In this document: positions 54,801 to 62,627 of the stretch, piece after piece
Numbering within the stretch: the stretch's first letter is position 1
Layout of the letters: each line of letters opens with the position of its first letter
Program-made: the position numbers and the translations under genes
Assembly (NCBI GenBank): GCA_016177705.1
Contig: JACOUT010000003.1
Coordinates: 496,001-560,000 of the forward strand
Direction of reading: 5' to 3'
DNA: 64,000 nucleotides
Origin: Deltaproteobacteria bacterium
GTDB taxonomy: Bacteria; Myxococcota; UBA727; VGSZ01
The notes under the pieces: generated by a model
The model's input: only the letters and a program-made list of their open reading frames with translations
Database searches by the model: none
Told to the model about the DNA's origin: nothing

Positions 54801-54968
54801 CTCCCACGGTGTGGCGATCACCACCTGCACGTCGGAGACGTCGGGCACGGCGTCGAGCGGCGTTCGCGGCAGCGTGCCCACGGCCAGGCCGCACAGGATC
54901 AACACCAGCGCCAGCACGGGCAGTGGCCGGTCGGCGCTCCAGGCGATCAGGCGCGCGATCGGGTTCAT
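51825..54968 (-). CDS. cusA: CusA/CzcA-type heavy-metal RND efflux pump
   Basis: A 1047-residue inner-membrane RND transporter of the heavy-metal branch. It has the twelve-segment layout, with the first segment at residues 13-33, [29 protein letters not shown] in the porter domain, and [29 protein letters not shown] in the fourth segment region. [17 protein letters not shown] after the seventh is a family hallmark. The proton-relay region of the second half is [18 protein letters not shown]. The metal (copper/silver or cobalt/zinc/cadmium) is best called Cus-type because the partner CusB has a copper-like binding domain. The ATG overlaps the cusB stop. Confidence 0.94.
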   Translation of the reverse strand: [1047 protein letters not shown]

Positions 54969-56209
54969 GGTGTCCCCCGGTGGCCCGCGTCGCCGTCCCC
55001 CGCCACACCGGCATCGCTCGTCGCCGCCGACGCGTCGTCGAGCGCGCCCGGCCAGCGCAGGCGGCTCTCGGAGGCGAGCAGGAAGGCACCGTCGACGACG
55101 ATGGCCTCGCCCTCCTTGAGCCCGCTCGAGATCTCGACCAGCTCGGCGCCGCGCCGGCCGAGCTGCACCGTGCGCGGCAGGTAGCGCATGCCGCCCACCA
55201 TCGACGGGTCGGGCGCCTCCACGAACACCACGCGCCGCGGCCCGGTGTAGAGCACGGCGCTCGACGGCACCAACAGTGCGTCCACCGAGCCGAGCACGAT
55301 CTCGACCTCGACCACCATGCCGGGCCGCAGCGCCGCGCCCAGGTTCGGCAGGTCGATGCGCACACGCGCCGTGCGCGCGCCGCCCTCGACGTTCGGCAAC
55401 ACGCGCGCCACCTTGCCCTGGGAGGTGGCGCCGCCGGCAGCGATGACGGCGCGTTGGCCGGCGCGCACGACCGCGGCATCGACGGTGAAGACGTCGGCTT
55501 CGATCCACAGGCGATCGAGCTGCGCCAGCCGCAACAGCCGCATGCCGGCCTCGACGCGCGCGCCAGGCACCACCTCCTTGTCGACGACGACACCGGAGAT
55601 GGGCGAGAGGATCGGCGCCGGGTCGAAGGGGGCGCCTCGCGGTACGAGCTGCTCGATCTGAGCGGGCGCCAAGCCGAGCACCGCCAAGCGGCCGGCGGAG
55701 GCGCGCACCAGCCCCTCGTCGCCACCGGCGGCGGCGCGCAGGTGCTCGGCCTGCGCCTGCACCAGCTCGGGCGCGGACAGCGTGAACAACACCTGGCCCG
55801 CCTTCACCACCATGCCGACCTGGTCGACGTTGACGTCGGCGATCCAGCCCGAGACGCGCGGGCTCAGGTCGCGCAGCCGCGTCTCGTCGTAGGCGACGCG
55901 GCCCGGGGCTTTGATCGACGTCGCCAACTGCCCACGAATCACCGGCGTGGTGCGCACGCCCGCCAGCGCGCGCTGGTGCTGATCGAGCGCGATGGCGCCG
56001 TCGGCCGGCTGTTTGTCGTCGACGCGCACCAGGTCCATCTTGCAGATGGGGCAGGTGCCGGCGTGGTCTTGCCGCACCGCGGGGTGCATGGGGCAGGTCC
56101 AGATCTCGCCGCTCGGCGCGCGCGTCGCCTGCTCGGGGCAGGCGAGCAGCACCATCGGCGCTACCAACACGAACGCGATCGCGAGGGCGAGGAAGCGGGC
56201 GGAGGTCAT
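54965..56209 (-). CDS. cusB: CusB-type periplasmic adaptor with heavy-metal-binding domain
   Basis: A 414-residue lipoprotein: lipobox LLAC after the signal. A heavy-metal-binding domain with WTCPMHPAVRQDHAGTCPICKMDLV (residues about 37-61) follows, then the membrane-fusion fold: barrel-sandwich halves around GWIADVNVDQVGMVVKAGQVLFTL and ILSPISGVVVDKEVVPGARVEAG, and beta-barrel strands. It links CusA to the outer-membrane channel. The ATG overlaps the tolC-like gene's stop. The C-terminal 25 residues are Asp/Ala/Gly-rich and probably disordered. Confidence 0.93.
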   Translation of the reverse strand: MTSARFLALAIAFVLVAPMVLLACPEQATRAPSGEIWTCPMHPAVRQDHAGTCPICKMDLVRVDDKQPADGAIALDQHQRALAGVRTTPVIRGQLATSIKAPGRVAYDETRLRDLSPRVSGWIADVNVDQVGMVVKAGQVLFTLSAPELVQAQAEHLRAAAGGDEGLVRASAGRLAVLGLAPAQIEQLVPRGAPFDPAPILSPISGVVVDKEVVPGARVEAGMRLLRLAQLDRLWIEADVFTVDAAVVRAGQRAVIAAGGATSQGKVARVLPNVEGGARTARVRIDLPNLGAALRPGMVVEVEIVLGSVDALLVPSSAVLYTGPRRVVFVEAPDPSMVGGMRYLPRTVQLGRRGAELVEISSGLKEGEAIVVDGAFLLASESRLRWPGALDDASAATSDAGVAGDGDAGHRGTP

Positions 56210-57504
56210 GGCGTCACCGTGGGGGCAAGGGAGCTTTGGGAGGAGGGGAGGAAGGAGGCGCCGGAGGCGCGCCACAGCTCGGCGCGCGTGCGGCAGTGCG
56301 CGGCGGTGGCGCCCACCAGCTGCAGGTCGGTCTCGCGCTCCTCGTGGGTGGCGTCGAGCGCGGCGTCGAGCGCGGCCCCGCCCGAGAGCGCGGCGCGCGC
56401 GGTCTGCGCCCGAGCGGCGGCGAGCGGCACCACCTTGTCCTGCAACAGCGCCAGCACCTTGGCGGCCGCGTCGTCGCGCGTGCGCGCGACCGCGAGCTCG
56501 GCGGCGACGCGCACGCGCGCCTCGTCGAGCATGGCGTCCGCCTGGTCGCGCATCACCGAGGCGGCGTCCAGCTCCGCGCTCTTGGCGCCGTTCCACACCG
56601 GCAGCTCGAGGGCGACGCCGAGCATCAGCGCGTGCGACAGCGGCCACATCGTCGACCAGCCAGCCGACGCCGTCAGGTCCGGGATCCAGGCGTCGGCGGC
56701 GCGAGCGCGCTCCGCCTCCGCGGCGGCGAGCCGCGCGCTGCCGCCGCGGACCTCGTCGCGCGCCTCGACGTGCAGCGTGGCGGGCTCGTCGGCGAGCCAC
56801 GGCACCTGCTCACCGGGCGCGCCGAGCGGCGCCGCCGGTGCGCGGCCGAGCAACAGGTTGGTCTCGACGTCGACGGCGGCGAGCTCGCCCTCGCCCTCGA
56901 GCACCTCGACCGACAGGCGAGCCACCTCGGCGTCGAGCCGCTGCGCGTCGCCGACGGTGGCACGTCCGACGGCGATCTGGGCGCGCGCCACGTCCGCCAT
57001 GGCGCGGAGCACCTCGACGTGGCGCCGCCGCACACGCGTGTTGGCGGTGGCCTCCCACGCGTCGCACGCGAGCAGCGCTGCCTCGCGCTCGAGGTCGAGC
57101 AGCACGAGGTCGGCGTCGGCGCGAACGCGCGCGGCGTCCGCGCTCGCGCGCTCGCGCTCGTGTCCGAGGCGGCCGGAGAGCGGCAGCCGCTGCGCCAGCA
57201 TCAGCTCGGCACCGAAGGTCCGCTCGTCGTGGGCGTCGGCGGGCAACAGACCGGGGACCGACAGCGGTGCCGCGCGCAGCTCGAGCATCGGGTCGAACCA
57301 CGCGCCCGCGGCGTCGACGGCGCGGCGCGCGGCCTGCTGCTCGAGCGCGGCGGCGCGCGCGCGCGGGCTGTGCGTGCGCGCGTGGGCCGCGAGCGCGTGC
57401 GGCGTGCGCTCGACGGGCGCGTCGGGGTCGGCGGCGCCGAGCAAGAGCGCGAGCGGGGCGGCGATCAAAGACGCGTTGGTGCGCGTCGGACGAACAGCAT
57501 GCAT
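56206..57504 (-). CDS. TolC-family outer-membrane efflux channel (CusC-like)
   Basis: A 432-residue protein with a signal peptide (hydrophobic residues 13-23) and two helical repeats of the TolC family: one through about 200 with AQRLPLSGRLGHERERASADAARVRAD, a second through about 400 ending in a long helix. The fold matches outer-membrane channels of tripartite pumps. GGAG lies 6 nt before the ATG at 57504. It precedes cusB with a 4-nt overlap and is preceded by a Cys-rich gene. Confidence 0.88.
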   Translation of the reverse strand: MHAVRPTRTNASLIAAPLALLLGAADPDAPVERTPHALAAHARTHSPRARAAALEQQAARRAVDAAGAWFDPMLELRAAPLSVPGLLPADAHDERTFGAELMLAQRLPLSGRLGHERERASADAARVRADADLVLLDLEREAALLACDAWEATANTRVRRRHVEVLRAMADVARAQIAVGRATVGDAQRLDAEVARLSVEVLEGEGELAAVDVETNLLLGRAPAAPLGAPGEQVPWLADEPATLHVEARDEVRGGSARLAAAEAERARAADAWIPDLTASAGWSTMWPLSHALMLGVALELPVWNGAKSAELDAASVMRDQADAMLDEARVRVAAELAVARTRDDAAAKVLALLQDKVVPLAAARAQTARAALSGGAALDAALDATHEERETDLQLVGATAAHCRTRAELWRASGASFLPSSQSSLAPTVTP

Positions 57505-57547
57505 GGAGACTCCGTGAGAACGTCGGGGGTGGACGACGTCGACGGAG

Positions 57548-57961
57548 TCAGATCAGGAGCTGGTGCGGCCGTTGGTGCAGCGGCGGTCCGGTGGCGAGCG
57601 CGGTGACGCCCTCGTCGGCTACGGGCAACGCGAGCGCGAGCAGCGACGGGGCGAGCGCCGCGAAGGCCGCTTCGATTCGCACCGGCGAGGCCAGGTGGAA
57701 GTCGGGCGTCGCCCCCGACGAGGGCGGCACGGCAGCGGCCTCGACCGCGGCGGCGTCGCAGCAGGGCGCGCGCGACAGCTCATCGCCGAGCGCGGGCAGG
57801 CGCTGTTGGTGCGCGCAGCAGCAACTTCGGTGCGTGGTCTGCTGGCTGCGGCACAACAGCACCGTGTCTTGCACGCCGGCGCCGCCCACGAAGAGCGTGA
57901 GCAAGAGAGCGGTCAGCGATCGCAGCGCAGCCACCGACCGAGCATAGAAGCTCGCTCGCAC
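57548..57961 (-). CDS. Small Cys/His-rich exported protein leading the Cus operon
   Basis: A 137-residue protein that starts at GTG 57961; a later GTG at 57934 would begin the hydrophobic signal directly. The signal peptide (VAALRSLTALLLTLFVGG) is followed by a cluster of Cys and His: LLCRSQQTTH, CCCAHQQ, APCCD. The C-terminal half is Ala/Leu/Pro-rich and ends HQRPHQLLI. The cluster suggests metal binding in the periplasm, like small copper-binding proteins encoded with Cus pumps. No family was recognised; it is 43 bp upstream of the TolC-like gene. Confidence 0.55.
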   Translation of the reverse strand: MRASFYARSVAALRSLTALLLTLFVGGAGVQDTVLLCRSQQTTHRSCCCAHQQRLPALGDELSRAPCCDAAAVEAAAVPPSSGATPDFHLASPVRIEAAFAALAPSLLALALPVADEGVTALATGPPLHQRPHQLLI

Positions 57962-57998
57962 CCATGCCAGAGGATGGCGGATCAGGCCCGGCGCGCCC

Positions 57999-59630
57999 TC
58001 ACGGCTTGCCCTTGTCCCCAGGATCCTTGGTCACCACCTCGATGCTGTGATCACCCACGTAGACCCGATCCTGCGCGCCCAGGATCATCGGCGCCTGCAC
58101 GCGCTTGCCGTTGACGAAGGTGCCGTTGGTGGTCTTCAGGTCGACCACGATGGCCTTGCCGTCGCGAAAGACGATGCGCGCATGCCGCTTGGAGATGTTG
58201 CCGGCGGCGATGACGATGTCGTTGCCCGGCATACGTCCCACCGTCAGCTCGGCGCACAGCGGCACGCGCGCCACCTCGACGCCGCCTGGGCCGCGCACCA
58301 CCACCTCGCCGCCCCGGATGACCTGGCCCGACGCCTGATCGACCCAGGCGGTGACGCGCGCGCTCTTCAGGTCGGCGACGTGCTTGCCGCCCTGCGCCAC
58401 GTCGACGCCGAGCTGGGTGGCCTTGAACTCCGCGTACTCGGCGCCCGAGGGCTTGCGCTCGTAGGCGGTGACCTCGTCGACCAGCTGTTCGACCGCCTCG
58501 GAGAGCGCGCTGCCGTCCATCTTCTGGTAGCCGGGCACGGCCTCGAGCACGCCGAGGTGACGACGCAGGATGGCCGCCGCCGCGTCGAAGTTGCCGCGGT
58601 CGGCGAGCGCGCGCGCCTCGGCGCGCCCGACCTCGGCCTTGGCCAGCACGGCGGCCGCGTGCGCCTCCACCACCAGCGCGGGCTCGGCATCCTGCACGCG
58701 CAAGGGCACGCGCTGCTCCACGGTGACGACGTCGGGCGAGCCGGCGCGCCGGAAGCGCACCTTGATGACGGCGCCCGTGATCTCCTGCGGCTCTTTGGGC
58801 GCGTCCACCATGACGCGCGCCACCGCGATGCGCTCGCCGTTTTCGCGCAGGTCGGGCTGCGGCACCACCAGCCCCTCCTTGGCCAGCCGCGGGCGCGCGC
58901 CGATCACCTCGATCAGCTCGACACCGTCGCCGGGGCAGAACACCAGCTCGACGGCCTCGGCCACCACGTCGCTCTGCGCGCCCACCGCGCGCGCGAACTC
59001 GACGCGCGCCTCCGACGGGTCGGGGATGAACCAGTACTGGCCGCCGCCCGCGCGCGCCACGGCGGCGAGCACGTCGGGGTTGTGGCGCGCGCCGTAGCCG
59101 AGCGTGGTGATGCTGACGTCGGGGCGCATCTTGCCGGCGATCTGCTCGAGCCCCTCCGGCGAGGTTACGCCCTCGTTCGCCTCGCCGTCGGAGAGCAGCA
59201 CCAGCACCTGGCGCTCGTGCGCCGCGCGTGCGCCGAGCGCCTGCTGGCCGAGCAACAGCCCGCTCTCGACGTTGGTCTGGCCGGTGGCCTCGATGCTGTC
59301 GGTGCGCCGGCGTAGCTGACGCTTGGCGTCGGGGGTGAGCAGCGCGGACTCGGCGACCACCGTGGCGGCGCTCGAAAACGCCACCACGCCCACCTTGTCG
59401 GTCGGCGCCAACAGCTCGAGCAGCGCGCGCACCGACTCCTGCACCTGCGCGAGCGGCTGGCCCTTCATCGAGCCCGAGGCGTCGACCACGAACACCACCG
59501 ACAAGGGCGGTCGCGCCGCGTCGAGCGGGCGCCCCACGGCGACGAGCTGGGCCATCAGCGCCAGCTCGGTGCGACGGCCCGGCCTGACCGACTCACGCTC
59601 GAAGAGCGCGCGCAGCTTGAGCGTCTCCAT
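57999..59630 (-). CDS. VWA domain protein with C-terminal FHA domain
   Basis: A 543-residue cytoplasmic protein. An N-terminal segment precedes a VWA domain with intact metal site DASGSM (residues about 50-55), TNVESGL and LSDGEANEGVTSPE. A middle all-beta region and a helical stretch lead to a C-terminal FHA domain: LTVGRMPGNDIVIAAGNISKRHA and TTNGTFVNGKRV. FHA domains bind phosphothreonine, so the protein may report on the Ser/Thr kinases common here. A strong GGGAGGT precedes the ATG at 59630. Confidence 0.93.
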   Translation of the reverse strand: METLKLRALFERESVRPGRRTELALMAQLVAVGRPLDAARPPLSVVFVVDASGSMKGQPLAQVQESVRALLELLAPTDKVGVVAFSSAATVVAESALLTPDAKRQLRRRTDSIEATGQTNVESGLLLGQQALGARAAHERQVLVLLSDGEANEGVTSPEGLEQIAGKMRPDVSITTLGYGARHNPDVLAAVARAGGGQYWFIPDPSEARVEFARAVGAQSDVVAEAVELVFCPGDGVELIEVIGARPRLAKEGLVVPQPDLRENGERIAVARVMVDAPKEPQEITGAVIKVRFRRAGSPDVVTVEQRVPLRVQDAEPALVVEAHAAAVLAKAEVGRAEARALADRGNFDAAAAILRRHLGVLEAVPGYQKMDGSALSEAVEQLVDEVTAYERKPSGAEYAEFKATQLGVDVAQGGKHVADLKSARVTAWVDQASGQVIRGGEVVVRGPGGVEVARVPLCAELTVGRMPGNDIVIAAGNISKRHARIVFRDGKAIVVDLKTTNGTFVNGKRVQAPMILGAQDRVYVGDHSIEVVTKDPGDKGKP

Positions 59631-59666
59631 GCGACCTCCCGTTGTGCGGATGGGGTCATTCTAGGG

Positions 59667-59685
59667 GGCCGCGCAGATCGCGGCC
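59667..59685. repeat. Hairpin in the purE upstream region
   Basis: GGCCGCG (59667-59673) and CGCGGCC (59679-59685) form a perfect 7-bp stem with a 5-nt loop. It sits between the divergent VWA-FHA and purE genes and could act in transcription control. No purine riboswitch core was recognised. Confidence 0.4.
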
Positions 59686-59776
59686 GTGATCACGTCACGT
59701 CTGTCCGGTTCTGAAGGGGCGCTGCGAGTTGGCCGCTTTCGTGTCGTTGTCCCTCGTGTGTGCTAATGGCGCTGTC

Positions 59777-60301
59777 ATGCCTACTCGTCGACGAGGCACT
59801 CGCACGCGCGCGCCCTTGGTCGGCATCATCATGGGCAGCGCCTCGGACGGTCCGACCATGAGCGCGGCCGTCGACCTGCTCGGCGCCCTCGGCGTGCCCT
59901 GCGAGGCGCGCGTGGTGTCGGCGCACCGCATGCCCGACGAGATGTTCACGTACGCCGAGACCGCCGAGGCGCGCGGCCTGCGCGTCATCATCGCCGGCGC
60001 TGGCGGTGCCGCGCACCTGCCCGGCATGGTGGCGTCGAAGACGCGCCTGCCGGTCTTGGGGGTGCCGGTGCAGTCGAAGGCGTTGCACGGGCTCGACTCG
60101 CTGCTGTCGATCGTGCAGATGCCGGGCGGCGTGCCGGTCGCCACCTTCGCCATCGGCGAGGCGGGCGCCAAGAACGCGGCGCTGTTTGCCGCGGCCGTGC
60201 TCGCGTTGCACGACGACACGCTCGCACGTCGGCTCACGGCGTTTCGCGCCAAGCAGACCGCCGAGGCGCGCGCGAGCACGCCGGGCAAGGCCAAGGGCTG
60301 A
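59777..60301 (+). CDS. purE: N5-carboxyaminoimidazole ribonucleotide mutase
   Basis: A 174-residue class I PurE, which converts N5-CAIR to CAIR in purine synthesis. Motifs are [13 protein letters not shown] near residue 15, [13 protein letters not shown] and [17 protein letters not shown], followed by [29 protein letters not shown]. The ATG at 59777 starts a basic lead-in; an upstream in-frame TTG at 59729 is unlikely. purK follows 12 bp later. The 146-bp leader carries a hairpin at 59667-59685. Confidence 0.95.
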   Translation: MPTRRRGTRTRAPLVGIIMGSASDGPTMSAAVDLLGALGVPCEARVVSAHRMPDEMFTYAETAEARGLRVIIAGAGGAAHLPGMVASKTRLPVLGVPVQSKALHGLDSLLSIVQMPGGVPVATFAIGEAGAKNAALFAAAVLALHDDTLARRLTAFRAKQTAEARASTPGKAKG

Positions 60302-60313
60302 GCGAGGCACGGC

Positions 60314-61510
60314 GTGGCGCGGCACGATCCGATCATCCCGGGCAAGACCATCGGCATCCTCGGCGGCGGCCAGCTCGGGCGCATGTTCGCCATCGCCGCG
60401 CGCCGCATGGGCTACCGCGTGCACGCGCTCGACCCCTCGCCCGACTGCCCGACGGGCCAGGTAGCCGATGTCGAGTGGAACGCGCGCTACGACGACGTCG
60501 AGACCGCGCTCAAGTTCGCCCGCGCGGTCGACGTCGTCACCTTCGAGTTCGAGAACATCCCCTACGAGACGCTGCAGCGCGTCGCCGAGGTGGTGCCCGT
60601 GCACCCCGCACCGCTGGTGCTCGACACCACGCGGCATCGCTTGCGCGAGAAAACCTTCTTGCAGACGCACGGGTTCCCGGTGGCGCCCTTTCGCGCCGTG
60701 CAATCCGTCGACGACCTGGGCGCGGCACTTGCGCAGCTCGGCACGCCGAGCATCCTCAAGACCGCCACCTTCGGCTACGACGGCAAGGGCCAGACCCGCC
60801 TCGACGACGCAGCGCAGTGCGACGCTGCGTGGCGAAGCCTCGGCCAACCGATGGGCGTGCTCGAGGGTTTCGTGCGCTTCTCCTGCGAGCTGTCGGTGAT
60901 AGTGGCGCGCGCGCGCACCGGCGAGGTGGTGACCTTCCCGGTCGCCGAGAACGCGCACACGCGCCACATCCTTGACGTCACCGTGGTGCCGGCGCGCGTG
61001 CCCGCCGCCACCGCCACGGCGGCCGTGGAGTTGGCGGTCGCCGTCGCCAAGGCGCTCGATCTGGTCGGCGTGCTCGCGGTCGAGCTGTTCTGGTCTGACG
61101 ACGGCAGCGCGACCGGCAAGCTGTTGGTCAACGAGCTGGCGCCGCGGCCGCACAACTCGGGGCACTTCAGCATCGACGCCTGCATCACCTCGCAATTCGA
61201 GCAGCAGCTGCGCGCGGTGTGCGGCCTGCCGCTCGGCGACGTCGAGCTGGTGCGTCCCGTGGCCATGGCAAACCTGCTCGGCGACGAGTGGGCAGCGGGC
61301 GAACCGCGCTGGGAGCGCGCGCTCGCGATCCCGGACGTCAAGCTGCACCTCTATGGAAAAACGGAGGCGCGGCCGGGCCGCAAGATGGGCCACCTGACCG
61401 CGATGGGCGCCACCGTCGACGAGGCCGAGCGCAAGGTGCGCGCGGCGCGCGCCGCGCTCACCGCTTCCGACGCGCGCATGGACGCTGCCCCGAAGGGCGG
61501 CGTAACGTGA
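60314..61510 (+). CDS. purK: 5-(carboxyamino)imidazole ribonucleotide synthase
   Basis: A 398-residue ATP-grasp enzyme making N5-CAIR for PurE. Starts with GTG. The N-terminal TIGILGGGQLGRMFAIAARRMGY and VTFEFENIPYETL lead to the ATP-grasp lobes (ILKTATFGYDGKGQ, LEGFVRFSCELSVIVAR) and the C-terminal NELAPRPHNSGHFSIDACITSQFEQ and HLYGKTEARPGRKMGHLT. It is in an operon with purE and overlaps the next gene by GTGA. Confidence 0.96.
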   Translation: MARHDPIIPGKTIGILGGGQLGRMFAIAARRMGYRVHALDPSPDCPTGQVADVEWNARYDDVETALKFARAVDVVTFEFENIPYETLQRVAEVVPVHPAPLVLDTTRHRLREKTFLQTHGFPVAPFRAVQSVDDLGAALAQLGTPSILKTATFGYDGKGQTRLDDAAQCDAAWRSLGQPMGVLEGFVRFSCELSVIVARARTGEVVTFPVAENAHTRHILDVTVVPARVPAATATAAVELAVAVAKALDLVGVLAVELFWSDDGSATGKLLVNELAPRPHNSGHFSIDACITSQFEQQLRAVCGLPLGDVELVRPVAMANLLGDEWAAGEPRWERALAIPDVKLHLYGKTEARPGRKMGHLTAMGATVDEAERKVRAARAALTASDARMDAAPKGGVT

Positions 61511-62619
61511 CCTGCGTGCGGCGCTCGCTCCCGTCCCTGGCCGTGGCCGCGCTCTTGTGCGCGTGCGCATCACCGCCGCCGCCCAAGCCCGTCGAGAAGC
61601 CCAAGCCCAAGCCCGTCGAGGAGGCGCCGGCCCCCGAGCCCGACCCCGAGCCCGAGACCTGGGAGGAGGCGATCGAGAAATGGGGCCACCAGTGCCCCGG
61701 CCCGTTCTTCACCTTGCCCGAGCAGAAGACCGTCAAGGCCGCCGGCCGCACCTTCGAGATCCGCGGCTCCACCTTGCGCCTGGTGCAAGACGGCGGCTGG
61801 CAGGGCCCGCTCAAGATCGGCGTGCTCGGCGCCATCAAGGACGCCGAGTACAACACGCAGCAGAACATCAAGAAGGCGGCGAAGGAATTCAAGAAGCTCG
61901 GCGTGCACATCGTGGTCGCCAACGGTGACCTGATCGGCGACGAGGCCGGCGACCTCGCCAAGGTCGCCAAGATGCTCGGCGAGACCATCAAGCTGCCCAC
62001 CTTCGTGCACTCGGGCAACTACGAGTGGACCAGCGCCTTCACCGAGACCTTCGCCGGCACGCAGGAGAAGTACCCGCAGCTCTTCAACATGAACCTGCTG
62101 CGCCACGTCGACCTGGGCGGCGTGCACCTGTTCTCGCTGCCGGGCTGGAGTGTGCGCCAGTTCGTCAAGCCGGCGGCCTGCTACTACGACGAGGAACAGG
62201 TGGCGGCGCTCGAGGCGCAGATCAAGCCGGTGGTCGAGGACGGCGAGACCGTCATCGTGGTGGCGCACGGGCCGCCGCGCGGGCGCGGCAAGCAGTCGCT
62301 CGACTTCGCCGCCAACGCCGGCAACGTCGGCGACGAGGCCTTGCAGGCCATGCTCAAGCGCGTGCCGGTCAAGTTCGGCATCTTCTCGCACATCCTCGAG
62401 GCGGGCGGCCGCGCCACCGGCGATGTCGAGCGCCAGACGCCCATCAAGCTGCCCATGCGCCGGCCCGTCGACAAGCTGTACCTGAACGCCGGTAGCGCCT
62501 CATCGTTCGGCTGGCAGATGCTCGACAAGAAGACCTCGAAGGGCATGGCGGCGGTGGTCGTCATCGACGACGTGGCGCACGGCGGCAACGCGCGCGTCAG
62601 CTTCTTCAAGCTGCGCTGA
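61507..62619 (+). CDS. Metallophosphoesterase-like lipoprotein
   Basis: A 370-residue lipoprotein. The signal ends LLCAC; a Pro/Lys/Glu linker (residues 24-50) follows. The rest has the look of a calcineurin-like phosphoesterase: KIGVLGAIKDAEYNTQQN, VVANGDLIGDEAG, HSGNYEWTSAF, IVVAHGPPRGRG and GIFSHILEAGGRA. The classical DxH and GNHD metal ligands are altered (GAIKDAE, SGNYEW), so catalysis may be lost or unusual. The GTG overlaps the purK stop. Confidence 0.72.
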   Translation: MTCVRRSLPSLAVAALLCACASPPPPKPVEKPKPKPVEEAPAPEPDPEPETWEEAIEKWGHQCPGPFFTLPEQKTVKAAGRTFEIRGSTLRLVQDGGWQGPLKIGVLGAIKDAEYNTQQNIKKAAKEFKKLGVHIVVANGDLIGDEAGDLAKVAKMLGETIKLPTFVHSGNYEWTSAFTETFAGTQEKYPQLFNMNLLRHVDLGGVHLFSLPGWSVRQFVKPAACYYDEEQVAALEAQIKPVVEDGETVIVVAHGPPRGRGKQSLDFAANAGNVGDEALQAMLKRVPVKFGIFSHILEAGGRATGDVERQTPIKLPMRRPVDKLYLNAGSASSFGWQMLDKKTSKGMAAVVVIDDVAHGGNARVSFFKLR

Positions 62620-62627
62620 CCAGCAGC

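Noticed and set aside
52122..57517. Long + strand open frames opposite cusA and cusB
   Set aside because: No domain signature and biased composition; the reverse strand encodes well-recognised efflux proteins.
59631..59776. Purine riboswitch before purE
   Set aside because: Only a simple 7-bp hairpin is present; no conserved purine-aptamer loops.
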